Origin: Frisingicoccus caecimuris
GTDB lineage: Bacteria; Bacillota; Clostridia; Lachnospirales; Lachnospiraceae
Length of the DNA: 64,000 nucleotides
Reading direction: 5' to 3'
NCBI RefSeq assembly: GCF_004340975.1
Contig: NZ_SLXA01000011.1
Span: 27,224-91,223, forward strand
Each line of letters opens with the position of its first letter. The stretch's first letter is position 1. The notes below the pieces were generated by a model. The model saw only the letters and a list, made by a program, of their open reading frames with translations. It had not been told where the DNA came from and did no database searches. The translations under genes were made by a program, and so were the position numbers. Below, in pieces: positions 26,736 through 35,622 of this stretch.

Positions 26736-27890
26736 TTATTTGGTAATATGGTCTTTTACGGCTTTAGAAACTACGTCAACGATTCGTGGGTCAAATGGAT
26801 CCGGCATGATAAAATCTTCGGATAATTCTTCATCGGAGACAAGTCCGGCCAGAGCGGCAGCAGCAGCCAGTTTCATTTCTTCCGTAATCTGGCGGGCACG
26901 GCCTTCCAGTGCGCCTTTGAAGATGCCCGGGAATGCGGTGACATTATTGATCTGGTTCGGAAAATCAGAACGACCGGTACCGACGACACGTGCACCGGCA
27001 GCTCTTGCGATATCTGGCATGATTTCCGGAACCGGATTCGCCATCGCAAACATGATAGCATCCTTGTTCATAGAAGCAACCATTTCGGCTGTAACGATAC
27101 CCGGTGCGGAAACGCCGACAAAAACATCTGCGCCCTTTAAAGCGTCGGCCAGAGTCCCTTCTTTATTTTCAAGGTTAGTGTATTTGGTCATTTTCTCCTG
27201 CATCCAATTGAGATTCGGGTAATTTTTCGAAATAATACCGAAGCGGTCGCACATAGTCACGTGCCTGAAACCATAGTTCAGAAGAAGTCGTGTAATTGCC
27301 ACGCCTGCAGAACCGGCGCCGTTGACAACGACCTGGCAATCCTCTTTTTTCTTTCCTGTGAGGCGGAGTCCGTTCATAATACCGGCCAGGACAACGATGG
27401 CTGTTCCGTGCTGGTCATCGTGGAAAACAGGAATATCCAGAGCTTCTTTTAAACGGGTTTCGATTTCAAAGCACCGCGGTGCGGAGATGTCTTCCAGATT
27501 GATTCCGCCAAAAGCCGGTGCAATACGGATGACAGTTTCAATAATCTCTTCTGTATCATGTGTGTCCAGGCAAAGCGGGACGGCATTGACATTTCCAAAT
27601 TCTTTGAACAGAGCGGCTTTTCCTTCCATAACCGGCATGGCGGCATAAGCACCGATATTTCCAAGGCCAAGAACGGCGGAACCGTCGGATACAACAGCAA
27701 CCGTATTTGCCTTACTTGTATATGTGTAAACTGCATCTTGGTTTTCAGCAATGACTTTACATGGTTCGGCAACGCCTGGTGTGTAGGCGAGAGCCAGATC
27801 TTCCCGGGTTTTAATACGGCATTTGGAAGTTGTTTCAATTTTTCCCTGCCATTCTTCGTGGAGTTTTAAAGCTTTCTCATTATCTGCCAT
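26736..27890 (-). CDS. NAD(P)-dependent malic enzyme
   Basis: A 384-residue short-form malic enzyme (MaeB/YtsJ type without the phosphotransacetylase domain) converting malate to pyruvate and CO2. 'LALAYTPGVAEPC' holds the catalytic Tyr, 'MEGKAALFKEFGNV' the general base Lys, 'INLEDISAPRCFEIE' and 'VFHDDQHGTAIV' the metal ligands, and 'VVNGAGSAGVAI' the Rossmann loop. It starts after GAAAGGAACATAAAAA on the minus strand. It is first in the malic enzyme-radical SAM-DUF4364 transcript and divergent from the DUF362 gene. Confidence 0.96.
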   Translation of the reverse strand: MADNEKALKLHEEWQGKIETTSKCRIKTREDLALAYTPGVAEPCKVIAENQDAVYTYTSKANTVAVVSDGSAVLGLGNIGAYAAMPVMEGKAALFKEFGNVNAVPLCLDTHDTEEIIETVIRIAPAFGGINLEDISAPRCFEIETRLKEALDIPVFHDDQHGTAIVVLAGIMNGLRLTGKKKEDCQVVVNGAGSAGVAITRLLLNYGFRHVTMCDRFGIISKNYPNLNWMQEKMTKYTNLENKEGTLADALKGADVFVGVSAPGIVTAEMVASMNKDAIMFAMANPVPEIMPDIARAAGARVVGTGRSDFPNQINNVTAFPGIFKGALEGRARQITEEMKLAAAAALAGLVSDEELSEDFIMPDPFDPRIVDVVSKAVKDHITK

Positions 27891-27934
27891 TTTTTATGTT
27901 CCTTTCATCATAAGTTTCGTTACATACATGAATA

Positions 27935-27963
27935 ATAATAGCATTTACCATGGATGAAATCAA
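27935..27963 (-). promoter_or_regulatory. Malic enzyme promoter
   Basis: On the minus strand: TTGATT (27958-27963) and TATTAT (27935-27940), 17 bp apart, with TGC just before the -10 (extended -10). It stands back to back with the DUF362 promoter, the two -35 boxes being only 11 bp apart. Confidence 0.7.
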
Positions 27964-27974
27964 GAAGAAATGGA

Positions 27975-28003
27975 TTGACAGCCTTTTCGAGGCGTATTAG
28001 AAT
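27975..28003 (+). promoter_or_regulatory. DUF362 gene sigma-A promoter
   Basis: TTGACA (27975-27980) and TAGAAT (27998-28003), spacing 17 bp. Confidence 0.8.
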
Positions 28004-28035
28004 TGAAAGAGTAGGATAACAAAAGGAGAAAGATA

Positions 28036-29142
28036 ATGGAAAAATCGAAAGTTTATTTTGCAAATTTTCGTGCGACTGTGCAGGAAAATATACAACAGAA
28101 GCTGGCACGTCTGATGAAGACAGCCGGAATGGATACGATTGATTTTGATAAGAAATATGTAGCGATCAAGATTCATTTTGGAGAACCGGGTAATCTGGCT
28201 TATCTGCGTCCGAATTATGCAAAGACCGTTGTGGATTCCGTAAAAAGTATGGGTGGAAAACCATTTTTGACGGATTGCAACACGCTTTATGTCGGTGGAC
28301 GTAAGAATGCTCTCGATCATCTGGACAGCGCTTATGTTAATGGATTTTCACCATTTTCAACCGGATGTCACGTCATTATTGCCGATGGATTAAAAGGAAC
28401 AGATGAAGTGCTTGTACCTGTAGAGGGCGGTACCTATGTGAAAGAGGCAAAGATTGGCCGGGCTGTTATGGACGCGGATATTATCATTTCGTTGAACCAT
28501 TTTAAAGGTCATGAGGCGGCTGGATTTGGCGGAGCTATTAAAAATCTTGGCATGGGCTGCGGTTCCAGAGCAGGAAAGATGGAGATGCACAGTGCAGGCA
28601 AGCCAGAGGTATCTGCAAAAAAATGTGTGGGTTGTGGAATGTGCAAGAAGATATGTGCCCATGAGGCAATTACGATCACTGATAAAAAAGCATCAATCGA
28701 TCATAATAAATGTGTGGGCTGCGGACGCTGTATCGGAGTTTGTCCGACAGATTCTGTAAAGCCGGTATATGATGAGTCCAATGATATTATGAACTGTAAG
28801 ATGGCAGAATATACAAAAGCTGTTGTGAATGGGCGGCCGGCCTTTCATATTAGTCTGGTAATGGATGTTTCACCATTCTGTGACTGTCATGGTGAGAATG
28901 ATGCGCCGATCGTGCCGGATGTGGGAATGTTTGCATCTTTTGATCCGGTGGCATTGGATCAGGCTTGTGTGGATGCGGTCAATGCACAGCCGGTTAGCCG
29001 AGGAAGCCTTTTGGAAGAAGTTGAACATGTGCACCACGATCATTTCACGGATGTTTCTCCGGATACAAACTGGAAAAGTTGTCTGGAACATGCCGAGAAG
29101 CTTGGATTGGGAACGCGTGAATATGAATTAATTCAGATTTAA
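28036..29142 (+). CDS. DUF362 domain protein with two [4Fe-4S] ferredoxin motifs
   Basis: 368 residues. The N-terminal DUF362 part has 'VAIKIHFGEPGNLAYLRP', 'PFLTDCNTLYVG' and 'ISLNHFKGHEAAGFGGAIKNLGMG'. A bacterial ferredoxin insert follows near residues 195-240: 'CVGCGMCKKICAHEAI' and 'CVGCGRCIGVCPTDSV' would bind two [4Fe-4S] clusters. The C-terminal DUF362 part continues with 'FASFDPVALDQACVDAV'. The family is common in anaerobes and thought to act in redox chemistry, but no reaction is firmly assigned to my knowledge. AAAGGAGAAAGATA precedes the ATG. It is followed closely by the HPr-like protein. Confidence 0.92.
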   Translation: MEKSKVYFANFRATVQENIQQKLARLMKTAGMDTIDFDKKYVAIKIHFGEPGNLAYLRPNYAKTVVDSVKSMGGKPFLTDCNTLYVGGRKNALDHLDSAYVNGFSPFSTGCHVIIADGLKGTDEVLVPVEGGTYVKEAKIGRAVMDADIIISLNHFKGHEAAGFGGAIKNLGMGCGSRAGKMEMHSAGKPEVSAKKCVGCGMCKKICAHEAITITDKKASIDHNKCVGCGRCIGVCPTDSVKPVYDESNDIMNCKMAEYTKAVVNGRPAFHISLVMDVSPFCDCHGENDAPIVPDVGMFASFDPVALDQACVDAVNAQPVSRGSLLEEVEHVHHDHFTDVSPDTNWKSCLEHAEKLGLGTREYELIQI

Positions 29143-29169
29143 ATTCTAAATTTAACAGGAGGAATAAAA

Positions 29170-29397
29170 ATGAAAGAAGCAACTATTTTATTACAGAGTA
29201 TTGAAGATGTGAAAGAGTTTAACCGTATTGTAGCTGTATATGATGGAGATGTGGATTTAGTATCCGGGCGTTATGTCATCGATGCAAAGTCGATCATGGG
29301 TATCTTTAGTCTTGATTTGAGCAAACCGATCAATATTCAGGTCCATGGAGATAATCCGGATTCGTTAATTGATTCTTTAAAGGCATTTATTCAGTAA
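29170..29397 (+). CDS. HPr-like fold protein without the catalytic histidine
   Basis: 75 residues. The second half, 'SGRYVIDAKSIMGIFSLDLSKPINIQV', matches the HPr region around regulatory Ser46 ('KSIMGVMSLG'), with Ser at residue 41. The first half lacks 'HARPA' entirely: the loop reads 'LQSIEDVKEFNRIV', with no His anywhere before residue 59. So it cannot be an ordinary PTS phosphocarrier. Such short HPr-like proteins are common in Clostridia; whether HPr kinase uses the Ser is unknown. CAGGAGGAATAAAA gives a very strong ribosome site. It lies 28 bp after the DUF362 gene and probably shares its transcript. Confidence 0.88.
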   Translation: MKEATILLQSIEDVKEFNRIVAVYDGDVDLVSGRYVIDAKSIMGIFSLDLSKPINIQVHGDNPDSLIDSLKAFIQ

Positions 29398-29447
29398 TTT
29401 TCAGTAAAGCAGTATGATTTTAGGGTTGTGGCGGAAAAGGAGAAATT

Positions 29448-29846
29448 ATGGAAAAAGAACAGTTATTAGGAACAACATTTACATGTGAGCAGGTGGTTAC
29501 ACCGGATATGACAGCAGCCAGCGCTGTTCCGGGAACACCGAACGTATTCGGAACACCGATTTTGGTCGCTCTGGTTGAAAAGACCTGTTTCATGTGCATG
29601 GATCAGGCAAGTGCAGAAGGAGAAGCCAGTGTTGGGGTTACGCTGGATATTACCCACTCTTCACCAACACCTGTTGGTATGAAAGTAACCTGTACAGCAA
29701 AAGTTGAAAAAGTGGATAAGAAGATGGTGACATTTTCTTATGAGGCTGTCGATGAAGCTGGTGTTATCGGAACCGGCACTCATGTCAGAGCTTATGTCCA
29801 GAAAGATAAGATTGAGGCAAAGGCAGCAGCAAAATTGAATAAATAG
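29448..29846 (+). CDS. Thioesterase family protein (hot-dog fold)
   Basis: A 132-residue single hot-dog domain like the fluoroacetyl-CoA thioesterase FlK group. 'VFGTPILVALVEKTCFM' carries the Thr and Glu of the active site, 'GVTLDITHSSPTPVGMKVTCTAKV' the central helix and strand, and 'GVIGTGTHVRAYV' the conserved His strand. It should hydrolyse an acyl-CoA, perhaps as a salvage or proofreading enzyme; the substrate is not predictable. AAAAGGAGAAATT precedes the ATG. It follows the HPr-like gene by 50 bp and is ended by the hairpin at 29864. Confidence 0.9.
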   Translation: MEKEQLLGTTFTCEQVVTPDMTAASAVPGTPNVFGTPILVALVEKTCFMCMDQASAEGEASVGVTLDITHSSPTPVGMKVTCTAKVEKVDKKMVTFSYEAVDEAGVIGTGTHVRAYVQKDKIEAKAAAKLNK

Positions 29847-29863
29847 GAAATTATTTTCTAAGG

Positions 29864-29914
29864 AAAAGCCATGGTACTGCTCCAAAATAGATAAGGAGTG
29901 GAACCATGGCTTTT
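29864..29914. terminator. Large hairpin after the thioesterase gene
   Basis: AAAAGCCATGGT (29864-29875) pairs perfectly with ACCATGGCTTTT (29903-29914); the inner part (CTCC with GGAG) adds a second helix. The A and T ends suit termination in both directions. Its outer arm resembles that of the hairpin at 31122. Confidence 0.75.
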
Positions 29915-30180
29915 ATTATTGTATAAAGCAATAATTTTATGTGAACACTATTGTAAAAATGCCCCGATGAATTGTTATTGCAGTTTGGTCGGAGTTCTTC
30001 TATACTGGTCTTGTCAGGCAGATACATTTCCAGAGCCTGCGAAAAAATTTCTGCCTATTCGGGCAACTCGTAATATATGCCCTTCGAGCAGCCGCGCTAT
30101 GTCAGGCTTCGCCCGATAAGGTCTTTAATCCTGATCAGGAACGAAAATCCACTGTTTAAATGAATAAAATTATGATAAAA
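29915..30180. other. Gene-free stretch upstream of the Rpn nuclease
   Basis: About 265 bp with no supported gene on either strand. A 73-codon plus-strand frame has no ribosome site and unlike composition. On the minus strand a short run reading 'FSQALEMYLPDKTSIEEL' (about 29986-30046) has protein-like character but is interrupted by stops, so a decayed gene is possible. A/T-rich sequence before 30180 (AAATGAATAAAATTATGATAAAAT) may hold the nuclease promoter. Confidence 0.4.
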
Positions 30181-30196
30181 TGAAGGAGCAATATGC

Positions 30197-31093
30197 ATGG
30201 AAGAAAAGAAAGCATTAAAAGATTTAAACCTTATAAACCGTTTTTTATTTGCAGAAGTTATGGATGATCCGGAGGTAAATCAGGATGCCCTGAGCATTAT
30301 TCTGGGACAAAATGTCCGGCTGCTTTCATCACCACAGACAGAGAAAGAGCATAGAGTGTCACCTTTGGCGAAATCCATACGAATGGATGTATTTTCTGTG
30401 TCCGAGGAGGGAACTGTCTATGATATGGAGGCTCAAAGTACATACCAGACGGATTTACAAAAACGAAGCAGATATTATCAGTCGTTGATGGACAGTTCGT
30501 TGCTGGAACCGGGGGTTGAAAACTATAATCAGTTAAATGATTCTTATATCATTGTCATAGCGGATTATGATATTTTTGGTCTTGAAAAGTATTGTTATAC
30601 CTTTAAAGCAATGTGTGAAGAACATTCATCGCTACCTCTGAGAGATGGCGCTGTACGGATTTTTCTGAATACCCGGGGAAAGAATGAAAGTGAGGTTTCC
30701 GATGAACTGGTCGAGTTTCTTCATTATATGGAAAATACAACGGATAAGGTTGCGTCAGAAACAGGTAGTGAACGTATTCAGCGAATTCATGAACGGGTGA
30801 ATAAGGCGAAGAGAAGCGAGGCGGTAGGAATGAGATTTATGCGGGAGATGGAAGAGCGAAATGCAGCCAGAGTGGAGGGTCGTATGGAGGGTCGTATGGA
30901 AGGTCGTATGGAAGGCCGTATGGAAGGACGACGGGAGGATATTTTAAATTTGCTGGCGAATCTGGGCGATGTGCCGGATTATCTTACAGAACAGATTCGG
31001 GGTCAGAAGGACGAAGACGTTCTGATGAACTGGTTATTACTGGTGGCAAAAGCAGAATCGATTGAAGACTTTGCAAGTAAAATACGAAAGTAG
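30197..31093 (+). CDS. Rpn-family PD-(D/E)XK nuclease / putative transposase
   Basis: 298 residues of the Rpn (recombination-promoting nuclease, formerly 'YhgA-like transposase') group. N-terminal signature 'LINRFLFAEVMDDPE' and the nuclease core 'IRMDVFSVSEEGTVYDMEAQ' give D64, E78 and Q80 as the D..ExQ site; 'RSRYYQSLMD' follows as is usual. The C-terminal part contains five tandem EGRM-type repeats (about residues 227-246) encoded by a 12-bp repeat, then a helical tail. Family members cut DNA and promote RecA-independent recombination. It is a lone gene between two self-palindromic hairpins. AAGGAGCAATATGC precedes the ATG. Confidence 0.9.
   Translation: MEEKKALKDLNLINRFLFAEVMDDPEVNQDALSIILGQNVRLLSSPQTEKEHRVSPLAKSIRMDVFSVSEEGTVYDMEAQSTYQTDLQKRSRYYQSLMDSSLLEPGVENYNQLNDSYIIVIADYDIFGLEKYCYTFKAMCEEHSSLPLRDGAVRIFLNTRGKNESEVSDELVEFLHYMENTTDKVASETGSERIQRIHERVNKAKRSEAVGMRFMREMEERNAARVEGRMEGRMEGRMEGRMEGRREDILNLLANLGDVPDYLTEQIRGQKDEDVLMNWLLLVAKAESIEDFASKIRK
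30875..30934 (+). repeat. 12-bp coding tandem repeat in the Rpn gene
   Basis: Five units of GAGGGTCGTATG or close variants (30875, 30887, 30899, 30911, 30923); the last differs (GAAGGACGACGG). Each encodes Glu-Gly-Arg-Met. The 12-bp unit keeps the frame when copies are gained or lost. Confidence 0.95.
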
Positions 31094-31121
31094 AATGATG
31101 AGATGAATATACGAAAGATAA

Positions 31122-31184
31122 GAAAAGCCATGATACCGACTCAGGTGGATCACCTGAACTATCGATAGTCATGGCTTTGATTTT
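31122..31184. terminator. Bidirectional hairpin between the Rpn gene and gdhA
   Basis: AAAGCCATGA (31124-31133) pairs with TCATGGCTTT (31169-31178); within the loop TCAGGTG and CACCTGA (31141-31157) form a second perfect helix. T's follow at 31181-31184, and A's precede it for the minus strand. Confidence 0.75.
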
Positions 31185-31198
31185 AAAAAGGTGATGAA

Positions 31199-32548
<1,350 letters not shown>

Positions 32549-32582
32549 TTAGTTTGCGTTGTATAAGTTAAATTTTAGTGCA

Positions 32583-32611
32583 ATTATAGTATAGTTTTTT
32601 TGGAAATTCAA
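32583..32611 (-). promoter_or_regulatory. gdhA sigma-A promoter
   Basis: On the minus strand: TTGAAT (32606-32611) and TATAAT (32583-32588), 17 bp apart, leaving a leader of about 45 bases. The remaining part of the 290-bp divergent gdhA-rho region is A/T-rich with no other gene. Confidence 0.8.
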
Positions 32612-32735
32612 TACTTTAATTGAATAAAATTGAAAAAAATGTAAGACAGTGTATTAAAAAGTACAGCGTGTATTGATTCGTATTGAAAAGTCGAAAATTG
32701 CGAAAAATTTTCCTTTATTTATTGATATTTTGGTG

Positions 32736-32741
32736 TATAAT
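32736..32741 (+). promoter_or_regulatory. Possible -10 box for rho
   Basis: TATAAT at 32736-32741, 80 bp before rho. No -35 at proper spacing is convincing (CTTTAT at 32713-32718; the better TTGATA at 32722 is too close). Confidence 0.4.
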
Positions 32742-32820
32742 GAAAATATCTGCGAGCGCATCTGATCTTATTTTTCCCAGGAAATTGAAATAATATGTAC
32801 ATAATTGAAGGAGGATACTT

Positions 32821-34257
32821 ATGAACGAAAAGTACGCGACTTTGTCGCTGGTTCAGTTAAAAGAGCTGGCAAAATCACAGGGTGTTAAAAATGTATCCAC
32901 AATGAGGAAAGCGCAGCTGGTTCAGCTTATGGGCGAACTGGAAGAAAAATATAATAGAGAAAAAAACGAGTTCCGGGAGGAACAGAAATACCGGGAAAAG
33001 AATGATCTCGGGGAAGAGAAGAAACACCGGGAAAAGAGTGAGGTTCGGGAAGAAAAGAAAATGGAGCATTCGACGGAGCCTGGTGGAGAAGGGGCAGACG
33101 TTCGTATGGACAGTTCTTTTGAAGCACTGGACAGTGGCCAGATAGCTCATGGCATTTTAGAGGTCTTATCAGATGGCTATGGTTTTATCCGGTGTGAAAA
33201 TTATCTGCCGGGCCCGAATGATGTCTATGTCTCGCCGGCTCAGATCCGCCGGTTTAATATGAAGACAGGTGATATCGTTGCAGGAAATATCCGGGTAAAA
33301 ACACAGAATGAGAAGTTCGGTGCATTGTTATATGTAAAATCCGTCAATGGCATGCATCCGAGTGAAGCAACCCGGCGCATGAATTTTGAAGATATGACGC
33401 CGATTTTTCCGGATGACAGGATTCGGCTTGAAACAGTGCGTTCCAGTGTGCCCATGCGGATCATGGATCTGGTATCGCCAATCGGTAAGGGGCAGCGAGG
33501 CATGATCGTAGCGCCGCCAAAAACAGGAAAGACGACTCTGCTAAAGCAGATTGCAAAAGCGGTAACGACAAATCATCCGGATATGAATCTTATTATCCTG
33601 TTGATTGACGAACGGCCGGAGGAAGTCACGGATATACGGGAGTCTATTGTGGGCAAAAATGTGGAAGTTATTTATTCGACATTTGATGAATTACCAGAGC
33701 ATCACAAACGTGTATCTGAGATGGTACTTGAGCGGGCCAAACGTCTCGTAGAACATAAAAAAGATGTCATCATTCTTCTGGACAGTATTACCCGGCTGGC
33801 CCGGGCCTATAACCTGACAGTTCCGCCGAGTGGACGAACATTGTCCGGCGGTCTTGATCCGGCGGCCTTGTATATGCCAAAGAAGTTCTTTGGAGCAGCC
33901 AGGAATATGCGGGAGGGAGGAAGCCTCACAGTGCTTGCGACTGCTCTTGTGGAAACCGGGAGTAAGATGGATGATGTTGTTTTTGAAGAATTTAAAGGAA
34001 CTGGCAATATGGAATTGCTGCTGGATCGAAAACTTTCGGAAAAACGGATTTTTCCGGCAGTGGATATTGCACGTTCAGGAACACGACGAGAAGAATTGCT
34101 TTTGTCCAGAGAGGAATTGGATGCGTCTTATGCGATGCGTAAAGCCTTGAATGGCATGAAATCCGATGAAGCCCTGGAGCGGATTCTTGATATGTTTATG
34201 CATACCGAGGATAATAAAGCTTTTGTTTCCATGATGAAACGGACCAAGATATTTTAG
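32821..34257 (+). CDS. rho: Transcription termination factor Rho with a charged N-terminal insert
   Basis: Hexameric RNA-dependent ATPase, 478 residues. The N-terminal Rho_N SAP-like domain ('[15 protein letters not shown]') is followed by a Glu/Lys/Arg-rich insert (about 41-95) with three 12-residue repeats, then the RNA-binding cold-shock-like domain ('[14 protein letters not shown]'), Walker A '[14 protein letters not shown]', Walker B '[14 protein letters not shown]', the Q loop '[20 protein letters not shown]' and the R loop region. AAGGAGGATACTT precedes the ATG. Charged inserts at this place are known in Rho of many Gram-positive bacteria and can alter RNA binding. Confidence 0.97.
   Translation: MNEKYATLSLVQLKELAKSQGVKNVSTMRKAQLVQLMGELEEKYNREKNEFREEQKYREKNDLGEEKKHREKSEVREEKKMEHSTEPGGEGADVRMDSSFEALDSGQIAHGILEVLSDGYGFIRCENYLPGPNDVYVSPAQIRRFNMKTGDIVAGNIRVKTQNEKFGALLYVKSVNGMHPSEATRRMNFEDMTPIFPDDRIRLETVRSSVPMRIMDLVSPIGKGQRGMIVAPPKTGKTTLLKQIAKAVTTNHPDMNLIILLIDERPEEVTDIRESIVGKNVEVIYSTFDELPEHHKRVSEMVLERAKRLVEHKKDVIILLDSITRLARAYNLTVPPSGRTLSGGLDPAALYMPKKFFGAARNMREGGSLTVLATALVETGSKMDDVVFEEFKGTGNMELLLDRKLSEKRIFPAVDIARSGTRREELLLSREELDASYAMRKALNGMKSDEALERILDMFMHTEDNKAFVSMMKRTKIF
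32953..33060 (+). repeat. Three 36-bp in-frame repeats in rho
   Basis: Codons 45-56, 57-68 and 69-80 read [24 protein letters not shown] and [12 protein letters not shown]. The period is exactly 12 residues (36 bp) with no gaps, and the DNA shares blocks such as CCGGGAAAAGA. There are no unique spacers, so it is not a CRISPR. Confidence 0.9.
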
Positions 34258-34287
34258 AATTTTTGACAAAAGATTTTGAAAAAACTC

Positions 34288-34316
34288 TTGAAAGCATCTC
34301 GCAACCATGCTATAAT
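34288..34316 (+). promoter_or_regulatory. rpmE promoter (extended -10)
   Basis: TTGAAA (34288-34293), 17-bp spacer ending in TGC, and TATAAT (34311-34316): a near-consensus extended -10 promoter just after rho, suitable for a ribosomal protein gene. Confidence 0.85.
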
Positions 34317-34391
34317 GAAAAAGCTGTTTTTATAGTGAACAAAATTGATTCGTCAGTTTTATAATAAGAAAGTTTGAGCGAGGTGAAAAAC

Positions 34392-34598
34392 ATGAGAGAA
34401 GGAATTCATCCAAAATATTATCAGGCAAAAGTAACTTGCAACTGCGGTAATGAATTTGTAACTGGTTCAACAAAACCGGAAATTCACGTAGAAATTTGTT
34501 CTAAATGCCATTCTTTCTATACAGGTCAGCAGAAAGCTGTTGCAGCTCGTGGCCGTATTGATAAATTTAATCGTAAGTATGGTATTACTCAGGAATAA
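34392..34598 (+). CDS. rpmE: 50S ribosomal protein L31
   Basis: 68 residues of the zinc-binding (C+) L31 type: 'VTCNCGNEF' and '[12 protein letters not shown]' supply four cysteines, and '[14 protein letters not shown]' and '[12 protein letters not shown]' are family ends. The ATG at 34392 follows GAGGTGAAAAAC; an upstream in-frame TTG is rejected. The zinc-carrying type is the one replaced under zinc limitation in bacteria that have a second copy. Confidence 0.98.
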   Translation: MREGIHPKYYQAKVTCNCGNEFVTGSTKPEIHVEICSKCHSFYTGQQKAVAARGRIDKFNRKYGITQE

Positions 34599-34615
34599 GA
34601 GGAATGTTACAGGGA

Positions 34616-34651
34616 AGGTTGAGGTTTTAAAAAAATCTCAACCTATTTTTC
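34616..34651 (+). terminator. rpmE terminator
   Basis: AGGTTGAG (34616-34623) pairs with CTCAACCT (34637-34644), extended inward by T/A pairs; then TATTTTT. Confidence 0.85.
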
Positions 34652-34668
34652 TATAGAGGTATGACATT

Positions 34669-35622
34669 ATGAAGTATGCAAATATTGGCGGTCAGGCTGT
34701 TATGGAAGGGGTCATGATGCGTCATAAAGACCGGTATGCGGTGGCTGTCCGGAAGGAGAATCATGAAATTGAAGTGAAATCGGGTGAGCATATGAGCTAT
34801 GGCCAGCGTTTTCATGTCTCCGGAATTCCCATTCTTCGCGGCGCGGTTGCTTTTGTGGATTCCCTTGTTCTGGGGATGCAGACACTGACCTGGTCTGCTT
34901 CTTTTTTTGAAGATGAGGAGCCGGAGGCGGCCCTCGGAAAGAAAGAGAATGTATCAACGGCTCATGAAGGAGAGCAGGAGAAAACTTCGGATAAGCTGTT
35001 TATGACATTGACAGTGATACTTTCTCTGGTGTTGTCCATCGGACTGTTTATGATTCTGCCTTTTTTTATTTCTGATATTTTCCGTCGGACAACGGATTCC
35101 AGCCTGATTCTTGGGATTATTGAGGGGCTTGTCCGGGTGATGATATTTATTGCCTATATTGTATTAATTTCCAGAATGAAGGACATACAGAGGCTGTTTA
35201 TGTATCACGGCGCGGAGCATAAAACGATTAATTGTATTGAGCATGGGGAAGAACTGACGCCGAAAAACGCGGCGAAGTATTCCAGATTTCACAAACGGTG
35301 TGGAACAAGCTTTTTGTTTATCGTCATGTTTGTGAGTATTTTATTCTTCTTGCTCTTTTTCCAGATTTTCCCTGTAGAAAGCATGGCGCTGAAAGTGGTC
35401 TGCCGTATATTGATGGTTCCAATCATCGCCGGGGTGTCCTATGAGATCATTCAATGGGCCGGCCGTCATGATTCGGGGCTGGTGTGTCTGGTCAGCAAGC
35501 CTGGTTTCTGGATGCAAAAATTTACGACAAAGGAGCCGGATCTGGAGATGCTCGAAGTTGCCATTGCATCCATCGAGGCTATTTATGATTGGCGGGAGTT
35601 TCAGAAGGATTTGACAGAATGA
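34669..35622 (+). CDS. DUF1385 membrane protein (YqhQ family)
   Basis: 317 residues. Starts with the family signature 'NIGGQAVMEGVMMR' and contains 'HGAEHKTINCIEHGEELT' and 'SRFHKRCGTSFLFIVMFVS'; at least four membrane helices lie between residues 100 and 260, with a charged loop at 75-105. Highly conserved in Bacillota, usually next to prmC/prfA as here. Function is not established to my knowledge. It overlaps prmC by four bases (ATGA). Confidence 0.93.
   Translation: MKYANIGGQAVMEGVMMRHKDRYAVAVRKENHEIEVKSGEHMSYGQRFHVSGIPILRGAVAFVDSLVLGMQTLTWSASFFEDEEPEAALGKKENVSTAHEGEQEKTSDKLFMTLTVILSLVLSIGLFMILPFFISDIFRRTTDSSLILGIIEGLVRVMIFIAYIVLISRMKDIQRLFMYHGAEHKTINCIEHGEELTPKNAAKYSRFHKRCGTSFLFIVMFVSILFFLLFFQIFPVESMALKVVCRILMVPIIAGVSYEIIQWAGRHDSGLVCLVSKPGFWMQKFTTKEPDLEMLEVAIASIEAIYDWREFQKDLTE

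Noticed and set aside
26677..27222. 181-codon plus-strand frame antisense to the malic enzyme
   Set aside because: Ser/Thr/Ala-rich reverse reading of a conserved enzyme; no ribosome site.
29898..30119. 73-codon plus-strand frame before the Rpn nuclease
   Set aside because: It begins within the hairpin, lacks a proper ribosome site and does not resemble any protein; treated as gene-free.
29864..31184. Reading the two hairpins as terminal inverted repeats of a transposon
   Set aside because: Each hairpin is palindromic by itself and works as a terminator; no target duplication is visible. Kept only as a low-interest observation.
32953..33060. 36-bp repeats resembling CRISPR unit length
   Set aside because: The three copies are contiguous, diverged, in frame in rho and without unique spacers; no cas genes are near.
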